Shown in pieces: positions 1-12,036 of a DNA stretch of 64,000 nt. Positions within the stretch are counted from its first letter, which is position 1, and each line of letters starts with the position of its first letter. The position numbers were made by a program, and so were the translations under genes. Origin of the DNA: Massariosphaeria phaeospora (Eukaryota > Ascomycota > Dothideomycetes > Pleosporales); NCBI GenBank assembly GCA_011032825.1, contig JAADJZ010000006.1:1302001-1366000 (forward strand). The letters are read 5' to 3'. The notes beneath the pieces are model-generated. The model made no database searches and was not told where the DNA came from. It saw only the letters and a program-made list of their open reading frames with translations.

Positions 1-1582
1 GGTTGGTGGAAGTAGTCTGGATGTCGGGCTAGGGCCCAGATGCAGGACTGGACGTGGGTCTGCGGAGTTGGCAAGTTAGTGATCATAGCAACATCCGACA
101 TTTCAAAACAAATACGGGACAAGAACAATAACGAGCAGATAGCAAATCATAAAATCTACACTCACCCCTTTCGGAATATACAGCCCATCCACCACAACCC
201 CCGGACTAATCCGCGGCAGGCCCGTATTATTACTAGGAAGCATCCGCAACGTCTCTTCAATACAAGCGTGCAGATAAGGCAGAGACATCAGCGTTTTCCC
301 CGGGACAATTTCCTCATAGTTTGAGAAAGTCTCCCTGATTTCCTTGGTCAAGAGTTGGTAAGTCTCGGGGTTCTCGAGCAAAAGCACGAGGACACCGTAG
401 AACAGGTCTGCCATGGGGCCCCAGCCGGCAAACATTACTTGCAGGGCTACGGATCCGATGTGGAGGAGCTCTTTTTCGCTGGATGGGTAGGGAGATTTTG
501 CGGGGAGGATGTGGTCGAAGTAGTCGGGGTGCTCGGTGCGACCTCTTTGTTCTGTGGGTACGGCAGTTAGTATTTGAAATGAGATTTACAACCAGAAGTA
601 ATCGAGCTAAAGGTGCCGAGATCTCTAGAAAGATGGGATAAAAATGTTTCCATACATACCGATACGTTGGAGGACACTCTTCCGTGTTGCCTTCTCCATC
701 TGGGAAAATAGCGTGATCTTGCCGAAGGGCGCGAACAGGTACTGAAGCGGGGTGACGAGAGGGAAGCGCTTGAATACTGCCAAAACGACCGCGAAGAAAT
801 TGAAATTCAGCAAAACTTCGAGATTGACCGAATCTCTCACTATTGGCTATATTCAGTATGCTACAGAGAAGGAGATCCCTTTGAAATATGGATAGCGGAG
901 CCTTACTGTCTCTCATCTGGTGCATCTTTTCACTCCACGCCAAATCGGCCGACATATCCATAGCCAGCCAATTAGTCCATCGCACGAGCGGTACGCCATT
1001 GCCGTTTCCATTCATAGACATATCATTCATCTTCACCACGAAGTGGTCCATATGCTCGTGCATGATGGGCTCCAGAGTCCGCGTGAACCGAGTGCTGAAC
1101 GCCGGGGCAATCTGCCTGGCCACGTTGCGATGCCGCACGGGATCTTCTTCCCAGATGAGGCCGCCGAGGTCCTTGCCGCGGTTCTGGAAGTCGGTCTTGA
1201 CGAAGTCCTCTAGGTTCTTGTGCTGCGGCGAGTAGATGTCGGTGAAGGCCTGGGGCGTGAAGAATGCGAGCTCGTTGGGCGCGATGCGGACGACTGGCCC
1301 GTACTGGTGCACTACCTTCTCAATCGTCCAGGGGTAGCGCCCGGAGAACCAGTGGTAGGCATACCAGAGGTTGGAAATGGCGGCAAGTCTCGGTCCGGGG
1401 AAATGGGATAGTGGGTGGAAGTACAGCAAGTAGATAATCCGTGTTGTTGAATAGGCACATATCTATTGGAAACGTTAGCCTCGAATGCCCGCCTTGCAAT
1501 CGGTAAAAGAGAGACTCACGGCACTGAAGATAGTGGTTGTCAGAGTGGTGGTGGAGACCTCCATGATAGACTGGAAAACCAT
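1..1582 (-). CDS. Cytochrome P450 monooxygenase, C-terminal part cut by window edge
   Basis: Heme-thiolate monooxygenase, probably ER-anchored. Five exons are visible on the minus strand: 1582-1520, 1462-907, 839-660, 551-166 and 59-1, all with GT-AG introns. The start MVFQSIMEV was chosen because it splices in phase to the proline-rich hinge (FPGPRL), the normal P450 entry after the N-terminal anchor. The C helix region (RHRNVARQIAPAFS), the K-helix ExxR (EETLRMLP) and WALARHPDYF of the meander approach are present. The heme Cys loop lies beyond base 1. The layout resembles fungal secondary-metabolism P450s (CYP58/CYP65-like), but no substrate can be named. The I-helix oxygen motif is atypical: AGWGPMAD replaces the usual AGxxTT (see findings). 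Exon 2/3 splicing (907/839) is the least certain junction. No biosynthetic partner gene is visible to its right. Confidence 0.88.
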
Positions 1583-2183
1583 GATAGCTGGGCAGACTAT
1601 CTCTGCAGTTTGGTGACGAGCGAATAGAAAGTAAATACTTCAAAGTCCAAATTGATGTCTTCAGACACTACCTAGAATAATAGACTACCTGAAGAATGCA
1701 GCAGAAAATGAGGCTCGTCGCAATGAGTTCGCGAAACCTTTCATCTCGTCCCATGAGCACGAGGCAACCTTTTATCTTAGATGCAGTGTTGGTGCCGTAA
1801 AACTCCGCAAAACAAATCACGGCTGCGGCATTGGGTTGGGGGCGCAGTCAGCAAACCGAATCCTTCGGCGAGGGCAGCTTTTACTGCGTAATTTAGTGTT
1901 TGGCCTCGTCGTGCTATGTCGCGAAAAGCTTTCGGCACGGGCGAACGCTGACGTAAAGAGAAGGCCCAAAATACATAGGGTGACTCAGCTATTTCGGGCT
2001 ATCTCTTTTGCCGGGGGATGCTAGGCCCGCAACTATTATCGTGCCAAGCCCCTAATTGTTCATCCCGAGAAAGTTTGAAATGCCTTCGTCTCTTATAACC
2101 TTCATGCCCTACCAACACGTCACTTCTCCGCGAGTTGCAGTCATCGTTCAGTTGATACTTACTCTCCAATCACATCGACCAGA
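1583..2183. other. Intergenic, P450 upstream region
   Basis: No ORF resembling a gene. It holds the upstream regions of the P450 (leftward) and of the F-box relic (rightward). No clear TATA box or operator was recognised. Confidence 0.6.
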
Positions 2184-3593
2184 ATGTTGCAACATCCGGC
2201 TACGTCCCTGTCCGGCTTGCCGCAGGAACTGATGAACAAGATTACCTCTTTGTTGACGCATCGCGGAGATATCTCAAGCCTTTCCATGACTTCCAAGAAC
2301 ATCAGAGCGGCAACTATCAAGTCTTTGTTCGAAGACGTCACTATGTTTTGGAAGTACATGGACGGTGTGGACGAGGACAGCGAACAACCCTTGGAGCACG
2401 ACACACGAATCAATATCTTGCTATGTGTTCTTCGAGAGAACCCCCGATTTACCAACTAAGTCTCCAGGATCGACTTCCGAGCTCATTGGCCGTAGCATAG
2501 ATACTATAGGATACACTTGCCGCCCAACCCGCAAATACCGACGATGGCAGTGTCGACCTCATATGCAGCTCTGGTAGAAGAAGCTCTGCGACAAGTGGGA
2601 ATAGATCGGACTGATATTCATGAGAAGATGAGGGATGATGTCCTGAAAAATGACTTCGATGCTGTTGTTACCCTCACTCTCCTGATTTGTCCAAAAATCA
2701 CCTGCCTCACCCTCGGACTGCATCTCCTTCTAAACGCCATTTATCTTCGGACCATCTTGTGTCACAATATTTCAGGAGTTCGGACCTCAAGATTCGAATA
2801 TTTGAGCAGTCTTAAGCTAGAGACGGCCTTCCTCAATGGCAGTAAAGTCAGGCGCATAAAACACCCGTACCTTAAGATAGACGCATATCTGCCATTCTTA
2901 TATCTGCCAGCTCTTCAGGACATCGAGGTGAATCTGCCCCGAGTGCGAGCTTGCAATAGCTTCAACTGGCCAATGCTGCCTCCACCAAAATTACTATCAT
3001 TAAGCACACTGCGTCTGCCCGAATCCAGCGTGCAACCAGAGATCCTACACAGCATTCTTCTTACAACTCCAAATCTTGTTAGTCTGGAGTATGACTGCTG
3101 GCAATTCCGCGGCGGTCGATTCGACGCATCTGCATTCGAGGCTGCCCTTGAAACTGTCAAGAACACGCTCACATATCTGAAAGCTAATATCCCGTTACTG
3201 GTGAAAAACGATGGAGAGAAATGAGTACAACACAAATGCTCGCTCAAGAACATGCTTGCGCTAAAAACCATGTCGATCTCCTCTTGTGTACTTTTGGGTT
3301 GGTATAATGATACTGCCCCAGCGCTGGCAGACATACTCCCCCCCAATATCACCCATCTACAGCTTGTAGATGATTGTTTTCGGGGCGTGGGCTTCGAATG
3401 GAAAGACCGCCAGCTCATGCCATTGCTCAAACCGTTTCTTGCGCATGAGCAGTGGAAGGCTACGACGCCTCACTTACAAGAGATTAGTATAGCATATACA
3501 TACTGGAAGTACAAGGACAAGCTGCGCAATTTGTGCGAGCAGAATGGGCTCGCCTGTGTCTTCAGTGTCGGCTCCGCTGAAAACAACTCGTAG
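2184..3593 (+). pseudogene. F-box protein relic with in-frame stops
   Basis: A single reading frame runs the whole length and encodes an N-terminal F-box (LPQELMNKITSLLTHRGDIS, then SMTSKNIRAATIKSLFEDV) followed by a leucine-rich tail of the kind that selects substrates for SCF ubiquitin ligases. The frame is interrupted by TAA at 2457, TAG at 2493 and TGA at 3222, with no frameshift. The first stop falls inside a family-typical motif (ENPRFTN-stop-VSRIDF, normally ...YVrsl.f), so an intron there is unlikely. A 48-50 nt GT-AG intron could conceivably remove the third stop. The intact fragments are 91, about 235 and 113 codons. Most likely a pseudogene with mild decay; a functional spliced gene is possible but would need weak donor sites. 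Confidence 0.7.
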
Positions 3594-6500
3594 CAAACTT
3601 ATGGAAATTGTGAATTGCGTCTCATCTAAGCAATAGCGGAAAACATATACTGCTCGTCCACCTTGGAAATCCAGGGTATCTGGACAGAAAATATGGATGA
3701 TACAAGTCGAGATAATAGTGTATAGAAACATATATCGAGGTATATTATCGCAAGAGATGAGAATGAGCATTATCACCTCCTACCTTCCTCCCTATGCCTT
3801 CACCGGATTCATCAGCCTTCCCCATCCAACCCATCGCATTCCCCCTAAGGTTTATTTGATACTCTCGTCCACACGACAAGGTTCCTTTCTGTTTTTTGAC
3901 AAAGCCAACAAGTTATTGAAAGGTATTGATGAAGATTTTCTCAACAATCGGAAGTCTCTATCGAAAGGTGACACCAGTTTTAGAGGTGTTTGAATGAGAG
4001 TGTAGAAAGATAATTCAAGAGGGTGGAGAATGAGAATTATGTAGATAATGTTCGTGAAATTGGTATATGAAGTATGTTGGTTGGCGAAGGTCTCTGTAGG
4101 AGAGTGGTTCGGCGTCGTCATCGTACCATCGGAATCATCATCACCATCACCACCCAAGACCCCGCATCACCGCTGCGGACTTTTGTGCGTAGTTTATTCA
4201 CAACTGTTTTTTCCACAAGTTCCTTATTATGCAGCTCATTCATCACGCGCACACTTATGTGCATGAGTATTGGGTCCTTGATTTTAAACCCCAAAACAAA
4301 CCCCAGTCATCAGCAGCAGCTCTAAAGGTTTCTAAAGCAGTCAAACTGCGAAATAATAATGAAGAGTACCAAGAGTAGAAGGAGGCGTGCTTATATGCGC
4401 CCAGGCTGGCGCCAGGACCATGCGAATGTGCCGTATAGATCGAGCGATTAGGTTGTCACTTCCGACTAGCATCCTCGTTTTGATACGCGAAGTATATGGA
4501 TTGTGGCTGATCGAGTACATTCGGCGAGGCAGTACAGCGCCTTGTTCCACACTCCCATGGGTAGTATTCTGAGTCGATTTTAGAGAAAGAGACACACCAC
4601 CACACTTCCCATTGCAGCCTGGTTCAATGCATTTCAGTCTCATTACCATCACCCTTAAACCCAGAAAAGAGCACTCAGCGAACGAAGAGAGGGGGGTTAT
4701 ATACCCCACGACCAAGCTCAGCTTGTTCACACAAATCGCGGAGCACCGCACATGAGTATGTGACTTATTGGTTTTCAGAAAATATTCCCAACACGTGTCC
4801 TTAATACATCAGACCTGCCAGTAAGTCATTCTAAGAGACAAGGCACCCCACTTTCCATCAAATTCATCCTGCATGTTTTCCTAGTGCCAGCACATTGCAA
4901 AGACGTAGTGCAGACTCGAACAGCCTAGAGGTTCAAATGCCGCATCCAAACCGAATCTCAGCTTTTTTCCAGTCCACCGTGTTATTGGAAACCGCACACT
5001 TCAGAACATATTAGGTTTGAAGAAGATTTTCAAGACAGACACCGAACTTCCCATGCCCGTCACGCAGCCGAACTTTTACGCAGCATTAGATTGGGAGCTT
5101 GGAGTAAGAAACGGTAGAAGCCATAAGAGTCCAAGGAAAAACTTGAGTACCTCGCCCACGCTTCCACCTAGTAGGACGGCACGAGCTGATCGCACACATA
5201 GGTCATGAGTGTTATGCTTCTAGTTTACGATCTCCGCCTGAATGATGACCCTGCAACAAGGCAGTTCTCCATAGCTCGGATATACTCTATTTTCTGAGCT
5301 GCAGCAAAAGCCCATCGTGGCGTTCTCTCGATATTTCTTTAATATGCTAGAATAGTTTCTTATTTGAAAATGTTCCGACTCCCTGACCCTTCCATCGAAT
5401 CGTCGTAATTCACGAGACAGCTTCCCCCATGCATGAAGAGCTCGTTTAATTCTGTGTGAAAGAGGCGCCATGGAGGCAGGGGGGTATGGTTTCAGATAAG
5501 ACACTATTGTGCATGGATCTGTTGACTTCTTCTCATAGTAAACTATTGTGGAAGTCCAGAGCTATAACTAGACACTACAACATAAAAGTATAAAGTGAAG
5601 CTCCAGCTCTTCAGCCCTCATGCTGCGGACTTTTCGAAGAGGACGCGAACATAAAGGCCGTAGTTACCAGGTTTTCTCAGACAGCCGCCATCGCTTGGTG
5701 TAATAGCGATTCAGTACACGACATCTTCATATGTAGAATAGTTCAGAACTTTCTTTTACAGTACGTTCTGAGTTGTACTTGGAGCCACACGACACACACA
5801 TACCAAACGGTCTTGTTGACTTTTAAGAGAACAGCTCATTTTCCAAGATTCTCAGAGTGCCGTTTGTTTATACACAAGCCACTGCAGAGAAACACACCAT
5901 TTCAGTGTAGGTAAAGTAATTAATACCGCCGAGAAGTCCATTAAAAAGTAGGGTGAGTTTTTGAACACCCGCTCTCATGTCTGGGTCGTGCACGCCGTTG
6001 TTTTATTTCTGAGATGCACCTCTCTGCGGACGCACAGAACAAACACATTTTTGGTAACTCTGCACATTTTGAGACACTGCTCCCATGAGTCTTTTGTACA
6101 AACTGTTTTCGAGAAAAAGCGCCATTCGTAGACAAGCTCGGGTGTTTGAAAACTCGCCATGAGGCGATTACTAGGCGATTTGATAGTGTGTGAGAACTCC
6201 GCTCACAGGTTATTCTTCCATGTTTTCTTTCGTAGTACGTTTTCGTGCCGCAGAACGATCTCATCGCTCTATTCTTCACGGTTTATAGCGGCCGGTGTCA
6301 TCGAAATAACGTAAAGTGATGTTAGACCGCAGACGCCATGCACTGGGTTGTTTGCCTTTCTAGAACCCCTCTGAAGCAGAGAGGATTGTAGGTAGGTTGC
6401 TTCGTTGTCCAGCGTGTAGGAAGTATATGTATGACTCGTCGCGTGGGCTTCTTTTCCATCGGTTGGTGTTCACGGGAATTTGAAGGCCCCAAGGTACTCC

Positions 6501-7596
6501 ATGTAACAACTCCAGGTGAAGTTTTTGTCTTCCGAGACCGTTCCCATGTATACGAACGTGGATAGTTTTCGAAGACGCCACAGGCGCATGCGATATGCCC
6601 CAGACGATTTGGAGAAACGCACCGAGCCATAAAATACCAAGGGTTCGGTTTTTAGTATAAGTGAAATCCCCGTAAGAGGGCAATTCTCCAGCTCTTTCTC
6701 ATGTACACCCTGTGTCGATGTATTTCTACAGCAACAGCAAGCCCATACCATGGTGCCTGCTAAGGTTTTCCGAAACCCACTGCTTTCCCACACGTATTTG
6801 GATTATATGTTAGTCACGAGACAGAACGAGCATATAAGTGTGTGTGCCATTTGCTTTCGCAAACGACCCACCACCACATGGACCACTTCTTGTAGTCTTT
6901 TGGTGCCCGCGAAGCTCCATAGCTCATTTTCGTTCTCTTTTCTTCTTCTCTAGTGATGAGACATGCATTACGCAATTTCATGCGCGCCCAACAATACCAT
7001 AGCAGCCGGGTATTGCAGGTTCGACGACGCACTTCCTCATGGATAGGCTGGTTCTGTGATTTAGGAGACAACTCGCATGTCGGTAGTTCTCTAAGGCTTT
7101 TCAGAAACACACAGCGCCAACAGCATGACTTCGCTTTTGTGGCGTTTTCACAACATGAGAACTGCATGCGGCTGACTTCTTGATCGTTTGTTCATATAGT
7201 GTAAGTTATGTTTTTTTTTTCATAGGTAATATCTGAATAGAAATTTCGACAAGAAAGCTCCATAAAGTGGTGGTGGACCTTTTTTGAGAGACAGACCCCA
7301 TTATCTGAGCTCATTGCGGATTTGAAAAGGGACAGGTACCGTGGAATTGACATGGTAGAATTTTTTGGAGCGAAGGACGCAGCATGGCGTGTTCTTCTTG
7401 CACTTTTTTACATGCGTGCGAGGAAGGTCGTGAAGAGAGAAGGAGAGAGAGCAGAGGAGGGAGAGGGTTGATGTACAATGGGATCACATGTGTGAGAAGG
7501 ACAGACATCTGCGGTTAATGTGCAACATGGAAGGGTGTTCATGATTCGTCACCTGCGTGCCAATATCTTACATATTATAGTATGAGCACAGCATCT
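3594..7596. other. Four-kilobase gene-free region
   Basis: No convincing gene on either strand: the ORFs here are short, overlap on opposite strands and lack recognisable domains. The sequence is more AT-rich than the gene-bearing flanks. The part from about 5.25 to 7.16 kb contains diverged internal repeats (listed separately). A homopolymer T run lies near 7209. Confidence 0.6.
5250..7160. repeat. Degenerate, diverged repeat block
   Basis: The same short strings recur in the same order. One copy has a CAGTTCTCC-like string at about 5261, GCAGCAAAAGCCCAT at about 5300 and TCACGAGACAG at 5410-5420. A second copy has CAATTCTCC at about 6681, ACAGCAAGCCCAT at about 6734 and TCACGAGACAG at 6814-6824. 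The spacing is similar in both. A TTTTC-n-GAAA core followed by GCC recurs near 6104, 6564, 6765 and 7097. Partial third and fourth copies seem to lie near 6050-6130 and 7080-7130. No terminal repeats, transposase or reverse transcriptase reading frame is recognisable. Probably an old, mutated tandem duplication or an element relic; boundaries are approximate. Confidence 0.4.
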
Positions 7597-9048
7597 TTAC
7601 TGCGTCTTCTCCAACTCTTTTAGCCTCTTGAGCCCCGCTTTGGCATTCGCCTGACCCTGAGCGAAGCCCGCCTTTTTCGCTAGGCTTGCCGCCTCGTCGT
7701 ATTTCTGCCGCGCCTCGTTTATTTTCCCCTCCATCTCCAAGAACTCTCCGAGATTATGCGTCGCCACTGCGCATCCCAGATCGCACTCTTCATTCTTGTC
7801 TACAGAGGGGATTGCGGCAGCTTGGATAAGAGCCTTATTAGCCCATTGCCGGGCTTGATCGACTAACACGGCGCGTGACGGCGGAGGCGTGCTCGGGAAG
7901 GAAGACGGTGAGGAGGTGGACGAAGCGGGTGGTGGCGTCTGCTGGGCGAGACATGTGGAGATGTTGTTCACTGTTATAGCCATCGTCAGTCTTACTTGAT
8001 GCAAGGTGCACGTCGCACTCACTAAGTACCACGCTATGACAGGAATGCGGCGGGCACAGCGCCAGCGCTTCGAGGAAGAGCGGTGTCGCGAGATAATGCG
8101 AATCGAATTGCTCGTAATGTGTGCCGAGGGCTGTGAGGAGGTGAGCGGTCGCACATCGAAACGTGGGTGGCACAGGAATAGACGGTGAGAAGTCGTCACG
8201 ACATACCCTCCAGTGTCGCGCCCAGTTCCTCGTCGGTCATCCAATCGCCTTCACCGGGTTTCACACCCTCTTGCTCGCGCCTCGTTTTCTCTTTCAGTGC
8301 ATCCTCGACGGCTTCGACTAAACGCTTCTCCGCATCTTCCGGCTCGTTGACGTATTTGCAGTCATAGAGCTGGGCTAGCTTGACATTGATCTGCACCATG
8401 TTCTTCTTCACCCGCGACCGGTTTCCGTTGTTCCAGTGCTTGTCGCTGAACTCGTCCATCCACCGCTGGCAGTCGGAGCGCATGATCTCCAGCACATCGC
8501 AGGCCAGCGGGTAGTATCCCGCCTCCTCGTACAGTGCAGCTATGGCGTATTTGACGCCCATGATCTCGTCGCTGAACGGGTCCATGCCGATCTCGTTTGC
8601 GACCTGCAGTGCCTGCCTGAAGTATTTGTTCGCCTCTCTGATGTCGAGGTAGCTCCCGCGGCTGTAGAAGATAGCTTTGCGGAGCTTTTTTGCAACCGGT
8701 TCGGGGAAGTTGTGGTAGGGTTTGACGATCACATTTTGATAGTACCACGGGATGTAGAAGGCACAGACGCCAGAGATGGCGACAATGCTAGGTACGTTAG
8801 CAATGCTTTCTGGAGCACCGTCTAGAGCCATACAATCCCAGACTCAATGGAAACAAAATCGGACTTCTACGATACTGCGCGTTGAACTGTTCGCGTGCTG
8901 TGGACCGGTATCGCCTTCCTGGCGGCGCCTGGACGGGCTTCCACGCCGGAGAGCAGCGTTTAGCAAAGCCCTGGACTCGGGGACGGGCTTCGCGCTGCGC
9001 GAGGCAGGCTGCGCGGGACGCGGCGCGAGGGACGGCTCTCGAGAACAT
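7597..9048 (-). CDS. Mitochondrial TPR protein, Mgr3-like i-AAA protease adaptor
   Basis: Exons 9048-8834, 8787-8207, 8130-8023 and 7970-7597 (425 aa). Introns are 46-76 nt with good branch points (GCTAACG in the first). The N-terminus is an Arg-rich, acid-free presequence (MFSRAVPRAASRAACLAQRE) ending near RRYRSTA. A single membrane segment (about residues 62-82, ILFPLSLGFIVAISGVCAFY) follows, then helical TPR-type repeats: AIAALYEEAGYYPLACDVLE, ALGTHYEQFDSHYLATPLFL and a C-terminal one containing THNLGEFLEMEGKINEARQ. This layout fits yeast Mgr3, which with Mgr1 delivers substrates to the Yme1 i-AAA protease in the inner membrane. Assignment rests on architecture and on the adjacent SRAP gene, which is also its neighbour in budding yeast. 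A generic mitochondrial TPR protein is the alternative. Confidence 0.8.
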
Positions 9049-9275
9049 GGTCGTCTCTGTCTGCAAAGACGGGATGGCCACGGAGGGGTGAGTCGAGGTG
9101 CAGTGAGCCGCGGCTTCCTCGCGCGCCAATGTCGGCGACAGTAATAATTTAGTGGCAGTCGCGAAAGCTTGCATGACATCACGCGCCAGTAGCCAATCAC
9201 CTCAGCTTCCCCCGAACTCCCACCTCAACTTCGCACTCCTCTCCACACAAACAATGCGCTGAAACACACGCAAGA
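9049..9275. promoter_or_regulatory. Shared divergent promoter, Mgr3-like / SRAP
   Basis: Only 227 bp separates the two divergent start codons, so the genes must share upstream control DNA. No TATA box was recognised; a short CT/CA-rich stretch lies before the SRAP start. Confidence 0.5.
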
Positions 9276-10936
9276 ATGTGTGGCAGATACGCACTGGCAT
9301 TGGTATTAGTCCCCCGGATTATCATACTGCGTGGCTAATCTGCTTCATAGCGCCCGTCTGAGGTACGCCAACAGCTGGAACAAGGGCACATGCACGTCGA
9401 CGAGGCGCCTGATGACGACCAAGTTCGACACACGTACAATTTTGCGCCGGGCAATCACGGTTTGGTCTTCCGAGCAGACGGTCCCGAGTACGGAGGCAGC
9501 AAGGCCGCAGATAAGCAAGAGCAGGACCACGGTGCCCACCATGAGGAAGGCAACAAGACACTGGAGGACGTCGATGCAACTCTGTCCGTCCCAGCAGATG
9601 GGTCCGTACACGACACGAAATACAAATTACAGGCTATGAAATGGGGTTAGTGCTATATGCTGGAACAATTGACTATGCTGACATGGTCGCCACATAGGTC
9701 TTATCCCGTTTTGGACCAAACGCAATCCCGACTACGGCTCCATGATGAAGACGATCAACTGTCGAGACGACTCTTTGATCGAAGACAGAGGCATGTGGAC
9801 GAGCATGAAGAAGAAGAAGCGCTGCATAGTGGTCGCACAGGGCTTCTACGAGTGGCTGAAAAAGAACAACGGGAAGGAAAAGATTCCGCATTTCACCAAG
9901 CGCAAAGACGGCCAGCTGATGTGCTTTGCGGGGCTGTGGGATTGTGTCCAGTACGAAGGTGAGCATTTTCGTCCATGTTCGGCACACAATGACAGCACCT
10001 GTACACTCCTGCTTCATGGCAGGCATTGATGATGCTGCACCGTGAGCACCGCCGATATGACTGACAAAGTCATGTCATACATGGAGCCTGTTGTGGAGCG
10101 AGTATTTCCAGGTTTTTGTCTCTTGTGTGATAGTTCCTTGCCCTGTGTTCCATAGACTGGGTTTGACTGACAGGCGGCGTCCAGATTCGGACGAACAGCT
10201 ATATACCTACACCATCATCACCACGGACTCAAACAAACAGCTCAACTTTTTGCACGACCGCATGCCGGTAATTCTTGAAAACGGGTCGGAAGCGATCAGG
10301 ATCTGGCTGGATCCCACTCGCACCGAATGGAGCAAAGAGCTGCAGATGCTCTTGAAACCGTTCGAAGGTGAGCTGGAATGCTATCCGGTCAGCAAAGATG
10401 TGGGCAAGGTCGGCAACAACTCGCCCTCGTTCGTGGTGCCAGTCAACAGTGCCGAGAACAAGAACAACATCGCCAATTTCTTTGGAAACCAACGAAAGGC
10501 CGCTAAGGCGAAGGCCGATGTAGCCTCATCCGGGGTGGTGAAGCGTGAGGTGGCAGATTCAGCGACTGCAGGAGTCAAAGTCGAGCACGGCGTCAGTGAA
10601 GGTCGCGGCACTACGGACCGCGTGGAAGGTACTGAAAATAACGCGCCAATGCCGCTTCCAGCGCCATCACCTTCATCAGCCGACGGGGCCTCGAGGGGCG
10701 TCAAGCGGGAACGTAGTGAAGGGGACGACGGTGACACGGCAGATGGTGCTCCCCAACGGAAGCAGAAGATGACCGGTACAACTGCCACGGCAGCGAGCCA
10801 ACCCACCGACAAGAGCGCTGCGAAGACAGCGGTAAAGAAGAAGACTAGAAGCGCCACGAGTAACGGTGGTGCAGCAAAGCCGAGTCCGTCCAAGGCGGAT
10901 GGCAGCCGGAAGATCACATCGTTTTTCAGCAAGTGA
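9276..10936 (+). CDS. SRAP (HMCES/YedK-type) abasic-site DNA-protein crosslink protein
   Basis: Exons 9276-9302, 9351-9645, 9698-9958 and 10185-10936 (444 aa). The protein starts MCGRYAL, and after Met removal Cys2 is the residue that forms the thiazolidine crosslink with abasic sites in single-stranded DNA; this fixes the start and the 27-nt first exon. Other SRAP hallmarks follow: the MKWGLIPFW block, the INCRDDSL segment (normally NARxET), the GFYEW glutamate motif and HDRMPVIL with the active-site His. The C-terminal ~110 residues are low-complexity, basic and rich in Ala/Lys, and end in RKITSFFSK, which looks like a PCNA-binding PIP box (I-x-x-F-F). The role expected from the family is shielding abasic sites at replication forks in the nucleus. 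It is divergent from the Mgr3-like gene. Confidence 0.93.
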
Positions 10937-12036
10937 GGCTTACCAGAAGACGGAAGCGTTCGATATGCTCGACCGAATATCTGGGATCGGGGAAGGCGAT
11001 GGCCGGCTGTCATGTGCTGGTTGTGGTTTGGCATCTGCTCATCGCGCGAGCCACGGTGGATAGCGCACCTCGCACCGCGGCTGCTGGCCTCTAGCGAGCC
11101 AGATGTGCGTTTGTCGCAGGAGATTGATGGAGTCGACTCCACCCCAGCCCTGCCAGAAGCGCCCGGAGGGAAGGAGGTTAGCGGAAGGTGGTGTTGCGAT
11201 AGGGCGGTGAGGGCGACGGGCGGAGGCTATAGGCGTGCAGCGCAAAGGCAGCGGGACGGCAGGCGCATGTAGTTTCTCCAATGTGTGATTCGCGGCGCAG
11301 GCGCGTCTGCTGCTGCTGCATCTGCATGTCATGGCTGCGCGTCGACGGCGCAGAGGCGGCTGGTGAGGGCAGCTCCCTGCCGACGGGCGCACAGGATGCG
11401 GTGCGGTTCAACTTGCGACAATAATGATATGTAGGTCTACGGCGGTCGCTGTTGGTGGGCTACGCGAAATGCTTCGGAGGGCCGGGCGTGGCCGGCCGTA
11501 CACTGTACAGTACGTGCGACGCCACCGCCGCGGCCCGCCAGCTCGACGCACCTCCCGAGCGTCCACGCTCCACGCTCCACGCTCCAAGAGGCACAGGCGC
11601 AGGCACTCACTTCCAGGGCTGCGGGCTACTGTGTCGGCACCGGCAACGCCCCGTTGCACTGTTGCTCGCGCTCAACACCTCCGTCTGCTTGCATAGACTC
11701 TGCGTCTGCGTCGCGACCTGCACCATCGCTGTCCGCGACGCCCTTGCCCCGATCGAGCCTCTTTCTGATCCTTCTTGGCCCTCATATTCTGCCGCTCCCA
11801 CCCCCATCTCAACGACTTGCGCCCGGTAATGCCTCCACCGCGCTCTGTCGTCGCCTCCATGCCTCATCCAGCCTATCGCCTCTGCCTCGTCTCTTTCCGC
11901 CTGTTTCGCTCCCTCGCCTGACCGCCTCCTGACTGCTCTATGGTTGTCGAACGAGCCTCAAAATTACGCCGACGCTTTGTGCGCATGTCTCTGACACGCC
12001 GCCACCAGGCATTACCTGCAGCGCCTGTCCTTGACG
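10937..12036. other. Intergenic, upstream of the AlkB fusion gene
   Basis: About 1.1 kb with no supported gene. The last 400 bp is pyrimidine-rich (CTC/CCT blocks between about 11.6 and 11.95 kb), as is common in long fungal 5' leaders. A short imperfect repeat (ccacgctccacgctccacgctcc) lies at about 11565-11585. Confidence 0.55.

Noticed and set aside
10381..11142. 253-codon minus ORF
   Set aside because: Antisense shadow of the low-complexity tail of the SRAP gene.
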